This document shows, in pieces, positions 1 through 11,207 of a stretch of DNA of 64,000 nt. A model generated the notes under the pieces. The model made no database searches and had not been told where the DNA came from. It saw only the letters and a program-made list of their open reading frames with translations. The position numbers were made by a program, and so were the translations under genes. The stretch is from Blasia pusilla (Eukaryota > Marchantiophyta > Marchantiopsida > Blasiales): the NCBI GenBank assembly GCA_050084515.1, contig CM114272.1, positions 40,424,001 to 40,488,000 of the forward strand, read 5' to 3'. Numbering within the stretch: position 1 is the first letter of the stretch; the number at the start of each line of letters is the position of its first letter.

Positions 1-121
1 GAGCTGAAATTTGGCTCACATGGTCCCCAAGGGGCATGTTCGAGTCTTGATAAGTTTCCAGAAAAATGGAGTTGTGAGCAAAACCTCAAAAATTAATAAC
101 TCTTTTTTGGACCCGAACCAT
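1..121. repeat. Partial monomer of the 180-bp satellite
   Basis: This stretch matches the array at 37434-41446 over most of a monomer. It has the same landmarks in the same order: GAAATTTGGC, ACATGGTCCCCAAG, GAGTTGTGAGCAAAA and TTTTGGACCCGAACCATCA. It starts at the window edge, so more monomers may lie to the left. Its right edge is cut by a CACTA-type terminus at 122. Confidence 0.85.
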
Positions 122-420
122 CACTAGAAGAAAATAATGGTTTTTATGACTAGTACTAGAATGAGTGAGGTTCTTCATGACTCAAACATATGACTAGGAT
201 TTTTGCTAGTCGGATAGCAGTCATATCACCCCATGTAGTTGTAGTCATATAGATTTATGACTAAGTCATAGAGAAATCTTAGGATATGGCATAGTCATAT
301 TTGAAATGACTTAGTAACTAGTCGGTCTTGTGTGCAGTCATACTAAAAATTTACAAGACTCAATTGTCATTGAATGAAAAATGACTAAACATATGAAGTC
401 ATAAATTAAGTAGAAATAAG
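122..420 (+). mobile_element. Left terminus of a CACTA-type DNA transposon
   Basis: The sequence opens with CACTAGAAGAAAA, which has the form of plant CACTA (En/Spm) terminal inverted repeats. The next 250 bases hold many short copies of ATGACT or AGTCAT in both orientations, like the subterminal transposase-binding repeats of this superfamily. It interrupts satellite sequence at CGAACCAT. A terminus of the opposite orientation with the same kind of subterminal repeats lies at 34037-34049. The flanking triplets (CAT here, TAT there) do not match, so the two ends need not belong to one insertion. No CACTA transposase was recognised. Confidence 0.6.
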
Positions 421-849
421 GTACACAAGAACTTAAATGAGAAAAAAGGAGAAAAATGGGGCTTCCAAAATTTCATTAACCTACGGTGCATATGACATCG
501 CGTGCTCATAGCGCGCGAGCAAAGAAGGGTCTAGCTACCGAGTGGGGGGGAAATGAGAAAGGAAGTATGAGCAAGACGAGCCGGACCTGGTACGAGGGTC
601 ATGCAATCTAGGGCGTAAGAGACGTGTAAGCCTGCACATGAAGAGGTTCCATGTTGCAAGCAGCCACACCTACGCCAAAAGCATGCCCGCCGACCCCCAA
701 CCCACTTAGTGACAGGTCTCCATTTGGGTATCTGGAACTTTTGTGGACTGACCCATGCAATGAAGCACTTGGAGGTTGCTGAAGTTTTGCTGAAAAATCA
801 TATATATATATGCGGTGGTCAAGAAATTTAATGTGTAAGAGTTTCAATT
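421..849. other. Unassigned spacer
   Basis: No gene or repeat family was recognised. An open frame of 79 codons on the minus strand (608-847) has no recognisable motif and is treated as chance. Confidence 0.4.
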
Positions 850-2116
850 TTACAATCGTTTACTGAGTTCAATCCCCAAGAGGATCATTGTTTGATGAAA
901 AGAGAGTTCCAATTTACAATTATGTTGTAATAGTTGTGTTTAGGTGTGAATAATTTAAATTCAATGTCTTATAAATATCTTCGGATCTTTCTTAGTACCA
1001 AAGTTCCTTTTCTCAATTCTCTCTAGTGGAGTTGATAGCACGCTAAGGTAGATTTCCTCTTGATATCAAGAAACCTCACAGAGACCTCAACATGAAAGCT
1101 CGCTTCTCCTACTTTCGGAACTCAATCCGTATCAGCAGACTACTCTCTATCAAACAGATTTCCTACAACTCCATATTAATTATTCCATTGATGAGAAAGG
1201 TTCATATGATTCCCTCTTCACTATGCAGACCCAAAAAGAATACTTAGACATAAGCATCGTACATCAGAATGAAGGAATGAGTGCTTTACTACTCCATCAA
1301 GAACGAGAAAGCTTCAAAAGTGTATACAAGCTCGAGAGGGTACTACTCTCTTGCTCGGACCATTCCTACAGCATGAGGACTTCGTAAGAGAATGATGATG
1401 ATAGCTACTTTCATGTTTCTTAAATACTCTATGAAGTATGAGTGTTCCAAAGATTCGAAGCGTTTTTTATGAAGCTGGTGTCTCTTCAACATTTGTAACT
1501 ACCTAGATCTATGGTGCTCTTTTCTTTTCCTAAGATCCCCATGAATCCGTAGAACAAAACTGTCTTAACTACTTATCTGATACAAAGAGTTGCGCCTTTT
1601 CCTATTCTAACTGTTCTAACTATGTGTCGCTTGAAATCACTGTTAATCTTAGCTTCGCTTCGCTGCTAAGTCTGGACCTCTTTTGCTTCGTTTGAGGACG
1701 AAGCTCTTTCTCCTAATCTGAAGACGAAGCGCTCCATTCTTTGTTCTTGTTCTAGGGGCTTCGTTCTTCGTGCTTCGTGCTTCGTTCAAGAGCAAAGTAC
1801 TTCTTTCTCTTCTTCTTCTTCTTCTTCATGCTTCGTTTAGGAGCAAAGTACTTCATAGACAAGTTCTTAACAGAGCTTCGTTGTCTTTTCGAAGCTTCTT
1901 GCTAGGTCTTTAGACTTCGTTATTTTATTCTCCTCTCCTCTCGGGCAAATCCTTGATTTTCTATCCCTCTGCCTTGTCCTTGGAGCTTCGTGATTCACTT
2001 CAATCTCACTCATTTTTCTACTACGCAACCATAATATCAAAATCATAATGTATATACAAGTCTTCTTTGAATAAAAATATGTAATTCTTCAAAAGTACAA
2101 AATTGTGGGTATCACA
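850..2116 (-). repeat. Putative 3' LTR of the left gypsy element
   Basis: Read on the minus strand, the LTR begins at 2116 with TGTGATACCCACAA, a start typical of plant Ty3/gypsy LTRs, directly after a polypurine tract. Its distal end cannot be set because the partner LTR is missing from the truncated gag side; 850 is a guess. Within it, 1640-2000 is rich in short CTTCG/GCTTCG words and a (CTT)n run. Confidence 0.55.
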
Positions 2117-2128
2117 AACCCCCTCCCT
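2117..2128 (-). other. Polypurine tract of the left gypsy element
   Basis: On the minus strand this reads AGGGAGGGGGTT and abuts the LTR start TGTGATACCC. It lies about 28 bases beyond the stop of the last coding frame of the element, the expected place for the plus-strand DNA primer of an LTR retrotransposon. Confidence 0.7.
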
Positions 2129-2155
2129 AAAATGTGAGCCGCCTTGGCGAACACT

Positions 2156-4087
2156 TTATGATGTTTCTTCTAATTCCATAAAAGTATCATCTAAACTATC
2201 AAACTCAGGTGTAGGCGCAAAACGACCATGAATAGTGGAAGGTTTTTTGATAATGTTGTGGGTGTGATTTCGCATTCTCTCTCTCCATTTGTTAACAATG
2301 AGTGAACTTCCTAATACTTTGTTTTGGACTAAGACATCGGATGGAGTAAATAGTGGGAGTTCTTCAAGAGTAATCGGGAGGGTTGGGAACAACTTCCGGG
2401 AGAGACTTCGTATGGTTATCAAATTGGCACTTCCAATGTTTGTTGACATAGGCAATCTCCTCGCTCATCTGATGATCAAAATTCTTGCCTACTTTGTCGA
2501 CTAACTCCTTGACATCTTTCGGGTCTAACTGCACTTCGTTGAGCAGCTTCTGTTCCGCCTCCAAGACAACGATCCTTCCTGTAGCCTCAAACCACTGTGC
2601 CACTAAGTCTTTGTTTGTTTCTTGATGTTCTTGAAGCAACTTTGAAGACTAAGCATGCTGTGTGGCCAATTTCTTGAACTCGTGGCTGATACGATGCACT
2701 TGGTGTCGGTATTGTTGAATTGAATTCCATGGCTTCCTTGACTCTGGTTAATCGATTAGCCCCACACTCCATGTTAATCTCCAAGCTCTCCCATTGGCGT
2801 GGGTTCCGTGCTTCGTACTGACTCTGGACCAAGTCGCTTTGAACTTTGCGAGGCGTGGTCTTAGTGTCCTCGAGTTCTTGATCCCACAGTTGAAGACTTA
2901 TTTCCGCCACTTTGCGCTGTGCTTCGTTCTCTGACGAAGCTTAATTGGGCCCTACAGTTGAGGTCATCAAGGGCTTGTAAATACTGGTCCATTGCCATTG
3001 TGTCTTCCAGATGGAGAACATGTTGTAGTTGATTCATGATCGGATATCATATCGTTGGTTGTCTGGGATATGAGACAAAGAGCAGGATGATGATCGATAG
3101 CATGAGGCGTCTCGTCGGAGTCCTCCTGAGTTGCGGGCTCTGGTTCAGAGGGTGTTTCAAAATTGACTCTGCCGCACTTTGGTCTTGGCAATTCGGTGAA
3201 CTCCTTAGCCTTCCCTAAAGCCGAAGTATGCGGATGTTGCTTTGGGGCTGCTTCGCGTGGCGGGGTGACTTCGCGGCTTTCACTAGTAACCGTTCCGCTC
3301 TTTCTTGGCAAGCGGACGGGAGTAACTTATGACCAATCCAGCGCCTCATCGACCGTCAATTCCTACTTATAAATATACAGATGGATTAAAAAAGGAGATA
3401 GGAAGGACTTCGTGCTCGGATGAAGCACTTCTAGCATTGCGCCAGACGCGTCTGGCCCACAAAAGAAGCGAAGTCGACTCCCGGTGCTTCGGGGTCCAGG
3501 TGCTAATTCCAAAGGATATAGCACATCTTGACCAGCTTATTTATCAGGTAGTAAGAACGAGAAGGATAAAACAAAGTCATCAAATGCTTTAAAAATTGTC
3601 CAAACAATGGCAGAGACAGCGAAGTAGCCTTGTAGCCATTCTTGCCAAGGCGATCAGATGTTACACAACCGAGTGCCAACAAATCTTTGTGCTTTACCAG
3701 AAATTTGGTGTCATACTCATACTGTGGAGCGGCCGGGAGCATATAAGTTGCTCGCCAGTCATCCGGCGTCCATTGTTGTGGCTGAGCTCGATACCGAAGA
3801 CCCTTTCTTCGAAACTTGGTTGCTGCAGTCGAAGAACGAAGCTCCCCCAGGAGTTCCCTAGACGTCAAGGTCCAATTTTCTTGAAAGAAAGTCGCCAAAG
3901 ATTGCTCCTCAAGCGCTTCGACCAACTCTAGTGACAACTTGACTAGGGGCATGGCCGCACTTTGCCGAATGGGCGTGGAGTCTTCACGAGGCCTGCTAGT
4001 AGGTCGATCTCGATGAACGCCCCACTTTGGTCTGCTACGCAACTTGGTGGTGACTCTTTCCATGAAAATACCCGCCCGGTTAAGCAA
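2156..4087 (-). pseudogene. Extra 3' coding region of the left gypsy element
   Basis: Between the integrase and the polypurine tract lie about 1.9 kb of minus-strand coding-like sequence in several frames (3503-4087, 2967-3311, 2587-2910, 2364-2639, 2156-2455). The parts are charged. They include Arg/Pro-rich stretches near 4000, a Pro/Thr/Ser-rich stretch near 3200 and an acidic heptad-like stretch at 2450-2640 that could form a coiled coil. The last frame stops at 2156, just before the polypurine tract. No domain was recognised. The position resembles that of the additional ORFs in some plant gypsy lineages, where env-like or other proteins sit after integrase. No signal peptide or membrane segment was seen, so an envelope role is not supported. 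Confidence 0.45.
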
Positions 4088-4270
4088 GGACGCTTACATA
4101 GGCCCGAAACTATGCGGGTTCTTGACCTTGGTGTCGGGTGCACTTGATCGATTTGGCGCCGTTCTTTTGCGGCTCAATACATCGCGCCGCTCTTTTGCAA
4201 AGCTCCAGCACCCTCACGCCGGCTCTTCTACAAAGCTTCACGCAGCCGCTCAACCCCCTTCCCTCTGGTT

Positions 4271-5350
4271 TTAGTCCGGGTAGGGTGGCGGCTCATGATA
4301 CCGGCGAACATGCATCCCATTAACACGAGTGGGAAGTGCTTCGCCCTGTAAGGTCCCCAACTGCAGTGATCCGTTATCATATATGGCCAATACCTGGTAG
4401 GGTCCCATCCAGTTCAATTTTAACTTCCCGGGGAACTTTATTCGACGGTAATCATACAACAGCACCAGGTCCCCAATGCTTATAGATTGCGGCCGGAGAT
4501 GTCGATCGTATCGTTGCTTGCGTTCATTTTTCACACGTTTGGTCTGGCGTAAAGCCAACGTGCGTGCTTCCTCCAACGCAACTAAGGTCTCATTCCTTAC
4601 TTGGAAAACCTCGTGGACCGCCTCCGTTCTCGTTCCTTCCAACACTCGATAAGTGGGCAAAGCCCATTCAATAGGTGTTAAGGGATGAACGCCATAAGTG
4701 AGGAAGAACGGGGTATACTTAGTAGTAACCGTCTCGGCTGTTCGGTATGCCCACAATGCAGCGGCGATTTTCATATCCCAATCATAGGAATACGTAATCG
4801 TCAATTGATTCAATATGTGGCACATCAGGCCGTTAGATTTCTCAATTAACCCGTTGGCTTTAGGGTTGTAGGGCGTGGTCTTTCAATGCTTAATTAGAAA
4901 GTGTGACGTTAAAGACTCAATAGTCTTGTTCAAAAAATGGGTGCCTCGATCACTTACTAATTCCAACGGGCAGCCATATCGGGTGATAATCATTCCGTAT
5001 AAAAATTTGGCCGCAGCCTCACTATCATCTTTGCGCGTGGCCACCGCCTCCACCATCTTGGTACAATAGTCGATAGCTGTCAAAATATATTTTTGCCTTG
5101 TATGGCGGGTAGCGGGGGAAATAGGGCCCACAAAGTCAATAACCCATTTTTCAAATGGAGCTAGCGGCATGATGGGTATCAAAGGCCACCTTGAGGTAGC
5201 CGTTGGTCGACTTGCTCTTTGGCATGCATCACAACTTTGAATAAAGTTACCTACATCTTTGTACATAGTTGGCCACCAGTAACGTGCGGCCAAGATTTTC
5301 TTAACGGTATTTTTAATAGCGTAGTGTCCACCAGAATTAGCCGCATGCAT
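4271..5350 (-). pseudogene. Gypsy integrase, one premature stop
   Basis: This minus-strand region encodes the integrase of a Ty3/gypsy polyprotein, which inserts the cDNA into the host genome. From the N side I see the end of the zinc-binding module (CDACQRA), the core with the aspartates of VIDFVGPI and VSDRGTHF, and the glutamate of GLIEKSN. The C-terminal GPY/F module follows (LNWMGPYQVLAIYDNGSL and VNGMHVRRY). The frame is open except for a TGA after FLIKH near 4880, between the second aspartate and the glutamate. All three catalytic residues survive, so this is the best-kept part of the element. It ends at 4271 without a chromodomain. Confidence 0.85.
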
Positions 5351-6272
5351 GGCTTTGATGACGTGGGGATTTTTTTCGCTTCAAGCATCGCCGATACTCT
5401 TCATCTGCACCTAATTTGAATAGTATCCCCTGGCATGTCTCATAGGGTCCTATTTTATGTAAAAAGACTGCTCATTCCTCTAGTATCATAGGGGCGGGAA
5501 GTCACAAAGTAATTAAGAAACACAAAATATCTTCATAAAAGGATTGGCACAACCGGTCCTCCGTGATCTGGAACAGGTCTTCATCGGGAAAGGTGTCATC
5601 CACGGATTATGTGAGGTCCGCGTTCGTCATCCTCAACCGGGAAAGAAAATCTGCATTGGTATGAACCTTTCCGGCACGGATAATGACATCAAATGTGAAT
5701 TCTTGGAGTAACAGGATCCATCGCGCAATGCGACCTGACAAGTCCTCCTTAACCATTAATGGTTGGAGTGCGAAATGATCTACATGGAAGACAAACTCAT
5801 ACCCTAATAAATAATGACAGAATTTTTTTCACAAGAAGACCATGCCTAACGCCTCTCGTTCGATAGTTGCATATTTTTGTTCAGTTGAAGATTTCCGGCC
5901 TGGATAGTAAACCAGGAAATCATGTTTGTTCTCATCTAGTTGGCTAAGCACCACTCCAATGGCAAACGAGGATGTGTCCACATATACGTGGAAGGGTTTG
6001 GTCCAATCGGGGGATGGAAGTACAGGAGCCTTTTGCAACGCTTCCTTTAAGGCTTCAAATGCCGCTTGGCAGGGTGGGGTCCACTCCCATTCGGTAGTTT
6101 TTTTAAGTAACGCGGTTAGGGCTCTTGCTTTCACCGCATAATCCCTAATAAATGGTCGGTAATATCCGACATGTCCCAAGAACCCTCTCAATTCTCTAAG
6201 ATTTGTGGGTGGTTCCAATGCAACGATAATATCCACTTTGGCCTTGTCGACTTCAATTCCTTGGGCCGACAC
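5351..6272 (-). pseudogene. Gypsy RNase H and RT connection region
   Basis: The open part (5829-6272) encodes the RT tether and the start of RNase H: LRGFLGHVGYYRPFI, then the LTALLKK connection, then FHVYVDTSSFAIGVVLSQ and KYATIEREALG. In gypsy elements this domain removes RNA from the cDNA hybrid. Downstream (5351-5828) the coding trace continues in broken form: a degenerate HFALQPL where an HxxL motif is expected, then ARWILLLQEFTFDVI and ADFLSRL. Stop codons interrupt it. It follows RT and precedes integrase, the gypsy order. Confidence 0.8.
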
Positions 6273-7408
6273 TCAGTGCCCAAACAAAATTCCTTGTTTC
6301 ATGGCAATATACGATTTTTCCGCATGGAGGGAGAAATGCACTTCGCGACAACGAGCGAGGGTCAATTCTAATTTTTCCAAGTGTTCGGCTTTTGTACTGA
6401 AGATACAAAAGTCGTCCTCGAAAATTTTGACAAACTTCCGCAGATACTCTTGGAAGATAGAGATCATCATCCATTGGAAGGTGGCCGGCACATTGCACAA
6501 CCCAAAGGGCATCACACGATACGCGAAAGTTCCCCAGTCCGTGGTGAAAGTTGTGAGAGGCCGATCTTTTTCTCTTATGGATACCTGGTTATAACCTGAG
6601 AATCCATCCAAAAAGGTATAACGATCGTGGCCGGCGACTTTGTCCAAAATATTTTCAGTGAAAGGTAGGGGGTGATGGTGGTGGTGGCCGAATTCAATTT
6701 TCAATAATCCTGGCATACTCTGATTTTTCCCGTTTGTTTTTTTGGTACAATTACAATCGGCAACACCCACTTGCTACTTAACACAGGATAAATTATTCGT
6801 GCTTCGAGACGCTGGTCGATTTCGTCCTTGACTAACAATAAGTACTTCGGGTTGAGGCGATACTGCCTCATCCGTACCGGGACCACACCTTCTTTTAGAT
6901 CAATCCGGTGTTCACCATACCGTGTTGGAATGCCTGTCATTTCATCCATGGAGGACGCAAACACATCCAAATACTCAAACAATAAGTTTTTATACTTAGT
7001 GAGTTCGGTTGGAGACAAATCCGCCGAGAGGCGTTGAGACTTCTGACCTGTAATTAAGACCTGCACGTAGTCTTTTTCTTGAACCATATTTTCTGTGAAC
7101 TGGAATGTGCTATGACCCAGCTTCTCTTCCTCCCAGGTCGACCTCTGTTTGTTAGGTACCGACTCTTCATCTATTTCGTAGCATTCTAAATAATACACAT
7201 TAGACGAGGACTCAGTAGCTGTAGTCCGCTCTTGATGTGACGTATAGCCTACATCGGTCGGTGTCATTTCTCCTTGGGGTGGTCGTGATTTCCACGACAG
7301 CTTGATGAGTCGTTTCGAGACCTGGTCTGGAGCCTGGAATGTGAACCGTCTCCTTTTCCAGTCCGTAGTCACTCTCGCACCGTAAAGCCAGGGTCTTCCA
7401 ATAAGCAA
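6273..7408 (-). pseudogene. Gypsy reverse transcriptase, frameshifted
   Basis: Two minus-strand frames (6701-7408 and 6273-6770) together cover the protease-RT linker and the RT palm and fingers. Visible RT motifs are SSKWVLPIVIVPKK with IRVCQDY, then FLDGFSGYNQVSI, FAYRVMPFGLCNVPATFQ, and IFEDDFCIF in place of the usual YxDD box. The change of frame near 6700-6770 is a frameshift. It copies the element's RNA into cDNA in functional relatives. The order with PR upstream and RNase H downstream confirms Ty3/gypsy. Confidence 0.85.
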
Positions 7409-7432
7409 AGGATAGCCAGTGGCTGTTAAGGG

Positions 7433-7711
7433 CTACAACACTAAGTAGTCCAACAGAAATAGCACTCCGTTGAGCATGGTCGGGATCTGAGTGAGTTGTC
7501 CGAGGGGTCGCTTTTGGGACTGGTCCGCGAACCCCAAATACTTGTCGGTGGGCTCGTACTTCGTGTATCCTAGTGCTCGGGCCGTCTGTTCCATCATAAT
7601 GTTAATTCCACTTCCCGAGTCAATGGGGACCTTCTTAATGGTGTGTCTCTCAATCTCAACTTCCACCTCTGGGGCTCCCAAATCTTCCACTTCAATGCGG
7701 AATAGATCCAC
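7433..7711 (-). pseudogene. Gypsy aspartic protease
   Basis: The frame contains VPIDSGSGINIMMEQTA, the D-S-G active site of a retroviral-type aspartic protease, followed by the ALGY helix and a conserved gypsy segment (FADQSQKRPLGQL). The protease cuts the gag-pol polyprotein. A stop or frame break separates it from RT at about 7410-7432, where the next frame resumes with LIGRPWLYG. It sits upstream of RT as expected. Confidence 0.8.
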
Positions 7712-8200
7712 TACTGGTAGACTCTTTGCGGACTTCTTGGGTTTTCTGCGGCGTATCTTCCATTGCTACAGAATTTTACCGTACACAGGGTTATCCAGCA
7801 GGGTTATATTTGCCGGTGTTGACGCCAAGTCCCTGAGTAAGTCGTAGCCATGATCCATGAGGCCATTGCCTTCTCTGGTCATGTTGTGCGCCTCCGATTT
7901 GAATATTGCTACATGCTAGAGGGATTGTTGCCACCTGCAAGAATTTTCTTGGCTAGACGGTATCCTAGACAGCGGTTGAGGGGAGGTTTTTGCCCATGTT
8001 GTAGTCGGGTATGTTGTGGACCTGTGTGATGGAGGATGGATTGGCATCATGATGTTCTTCATAGATGAGTAGGGTTTTTCCAATGGCTCTTATGAGGCCT
8101 TTGATTTTGTCGTGAATGACTGACTGTTGCAATCGAGGACACTAATCTAGGTTTTAGGCAGAGAAGGTGATTGACGCGGAGTTTGTATGGGGTGATCATC
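7712..8200 (-). pseudogene. Remnant of gag C-terminus
   Basis: Coding trace continues upstream of the protease (for example GYDLLRDLAS and ITLLDNPVYG), broken by stops. It fades near 8200, where unrelated sequence begins. No capsid motif or zinc knuckle is left, and no second LTR or primer-binding site was found, so the element is truncated on this side. Confidence 0.45.
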
Positions 8201-8957
8201 TGACACCCATAAGGGTTTTGTTTTTTGGACCATGATCACCCCTCGTGTAAATATTGTATAGTTTCTCCTTGTTCTTGCAATGGATGTTTCTCCCTAACAT
8301 CATGTGAGTGGATGACTCCTAACCCACATCTCTCTCTTTGTGAATATAATGTGAGAGCTTGTACTCTACTGCAGTAACTCTCCCAATGTCACACAAAATT
8401 AAACTCCTTTATTTACCAATGATCGGGGTTGACTAAACATAACCATTAATGATATATGCCTATAAGGATGAGGAAACCTTATTGAACATGAGGTAAAAAT
8501 TTAACAAATCAAAGAAGTGGAAAGATGTTGAGTTCAATTTTTTGGATAAGAGAAACCTGGTATTGTAGATAAGGACATGGAAGACTGCAATATGCTAGAG
8601 GATATGGGAGAGGAAGTTTATTTGATAGATAGTAGGATTGAGAGGGGTACATTTGATAAAAAGAAGGAGGGAGGGAAAACCAACAGGAAATTGACCACAA
8701 AGCCTAACTCATTCATCGCAAGCCTTCCAAATAATGCAGACATGAATCCTAATTGCATAGGTAATGTAGACCTATCTGTAGAGGCCAATTCTAGGGGATC
8801 TAACACTACTCCATCCCCATGTGGGCCCAACCCCTGCCCGATTCTAGAGGAGTTGATAATTTGATCTCTGGTTTGGTAGGTGGAAGCTCACATCAACCCC
8901 TTGATATTTCTGATGTGAGAGGTACATGGGTTTCATCTCACAAAGCCTAAGCTACGG
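8201..8957. other. Unassigned spacer
   Basis: No convincing gene. A plus-strand frame of 95 codons at 8577-8864 (Asn/Ser/Pro-rich near its end) overlaps a minus-strand frame of 70 codons; neither shows a known motif. It could be the eroded front of the pseudogene that follows. Confidence 0.35.
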
Positions 8958-11207
8958 TTGCAAGCTCGGACTTATGCTCGTGAAAGAAGAACACTGCGCT
9001 TGATCAATTTTGGCTTGAGAAAGAGGGTATGTGCACTCCAGACGAAGAAACATAAACTAGACTTCCTCTTAGATCGGGCAGCCGATAGGAAAGATTTTCT
9101 TTCTTTCCTTGTAAACATTATAGTAGTACATAGGAGTGGATCCTTTGGAGGACAAGTAGCCCTACGAGTCTATCTCCAAGATCTAGGAAAAAAATTGAAT
9201 AGGAAAGAGAAGGGGCACACATTGCCCAAGCACTCTTGCAATTTGGTGGTTGACCTGTAGCAAGATGCCTAGCATTGAACCGTATGGGACCAAGTTTAAG
9301 TACATTAAAATGAGAAAGAAAATTTTTTGTTCCGTTCCGATGTCGCATTAGATCAGAGGTTTTTTAAGAAGTGGGAAGGATATTGACTACAGCAAAGGAG
9401 AGAAATGGCATCATGGGGGATGTCCCTCTGGTGTTTGTTGGAGACAAAACCAGGGTGAAAGGTCGTGTGAGGTAGTTTCTTAAACACTTTCCATTACATT
9501 CAACTATTTGATTACTTGAATCATAAGGCATACCTTGATTTTGAAGTCTCTTTGTACCCCGTTTTGAACATAATCTCAATTTTCTTTTTCTCTTTATGGC
9601 AAGTGGGAATCAAAGTGGCATACTCTGTTGGGTTTTTTTGGTCCATCGGAAAAACATCAATGTAGTTTGGGCTTGGAAGTACTGGTTGGAGAGGGATATG
9701 AGGGATATGAGAAAATCATGTCCACATTTGAGAGTCATATAATCAATGTTTATGCTCATGTAATTGTTGTAAATCCTCTATATGAGAAACTTCCCAAACT
9801 AGTTGTTTATGCAACCTGCATATGTAATGGGTTTACAACAAATTGGGTAAGGGCTCAATGAGAGGATATGAAAACCATGTGGGATGCATATTGTAGGGAA
9901 TCGTTAGGCCTTGTTATTGGGAATGCTTTTGATGGTGATGCACAAATGCGTAAGCTTGTGCTTGAGGATTATATGGGTAGAGGACCATATTAGGATCATC
10001 CTCGTAAGGGTCTGAATTGGGCAGGGTGGGGATTCACTGTACGTGAATTTCCTAATGGGGATTGTGGAGGGTTTGGTGATTAAGATCCTTATTGTGGGAA
10101 GATATTGTTAAGTCCATTAGATAGAGCAAACCATCCAATTATGTTAGGTTCTTACATAGCGTCTTTAGAACATGTACAATTGTTCTACAACCTTTATCCA
10201 AACAAGCAACATCATCTAACATTAATTTGATGATACAAGAAGAAGGGACATACAAAATTGGGCCTCTTCCTAGAGAGTTGCAAGTAGAGGAGTGCAAGCT
10301 TGTCTTCATGACTTGCAAACACCTGAAGATGCTCTACAGGAGAGAACTTTGGATACAGAGATATATCTATCGATAAATATTGATTACCTTGATATTTTGC
10401 TTTCCCATGATTTTCTGAAATATGATTTATGGACTTGAATCATGCTTTGTTTGAAAATCACATCATGCCTACGAGTATGGAGGTTGTGGTTGAAAATACG
10501 TAGTGATACATATTCTAAAAAGAACATGATTAGTCTGCAAGCATTTCATGATGTGAATATGTCATGTCACTATGCTGTGCTATTGAATTGTCTCTTTAGA
10601 GACAAATATCCCTCCCTTCCTGTTCCTCTTCATCTAAGAGGATCAAATTGTTGTGAAATCTTCTTTTCTAAATTTGGAGGAATGGCGGGTCATGAGCGGA
10701 ATTATGATTTTGGAGTTTTGATGGATTTAGTCTCAAGTTTAAACATAATTACTGCATTAGAGTATGGTGTAGAAGGGTTGAAATTGGGAAGGGCTCACAA
10801 GAAAATGGACCATATTTGGCATGACTTACATCCTCTCCTTCCATGCCAGTTACCAATGATTTTGGAGGATTACAGTTGTATTGTCACAAATGAACTTGTT
10901 GTGGATGTCTTGAAGCGGGGTTTGTGGAAGGCTTAAAATCTTTACATGAGATTAGAGATGAATTCACATACATCAGGGATTGATATAAGGTGGTGGAATA
11001 CACCTTGGGTGAAAGAAACCCAAATCTGGAAGAAAGATGTCATTTCCATCTAGAACATGGAAACTCATCTTGATGAAGAGGCAGAACCAGAAGATGAAGT
11101 TACACTTCTTCGGGATTTAGACCTTGGAAGATCAAGCTTTCCTCATCCGAATGAAGATGGAAATGGAGACAACTTGGACCTTGTTGGGTTGAATGACACT
11201 CGGTCTA
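8958..11207 (+). pseudogene. Broken gene of an unrecognised conserved-looking family
   Basis: Plus-strand coding trace runs through frames at 8958-9260, 9628-9861 and 10442-10936. The stretch 9628-10170 is one frame interrupted by several stops (the first is TGA at about 9859). Recognisable blocks are GLVIGNAFDGDAQMRKLVL, ANHPIMLGSYIASLEHVQL and, later, LHLRGSNCCEIFFSKFGG followed by KMDHIWHDLHPLL. From memory these resemble an uncharacterised multicopy protein family of invertebrates and non-seed plants; I cannot name its function. Invariant-looking D, H and C residues suggest an enzyme, perhaps transposon-encoded. An acidic tail at 11057-11207 runs in frame into the methyltransferase fragment of copy A, so a chimeric frame was created. 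Confidence 0.45.

Noticed and set aside
2156-4087. Envelope gene of the left gypsy element
   Set aside because: The position would fit, but no signal peptide, transmembrane segment or cleavage site was seen in the frames.
4883-5350. Active left gypsy element
   Set aside because: Integrase carries an in-frame stop, RT is frameshifted, gag is truncated and only one LTR was found.
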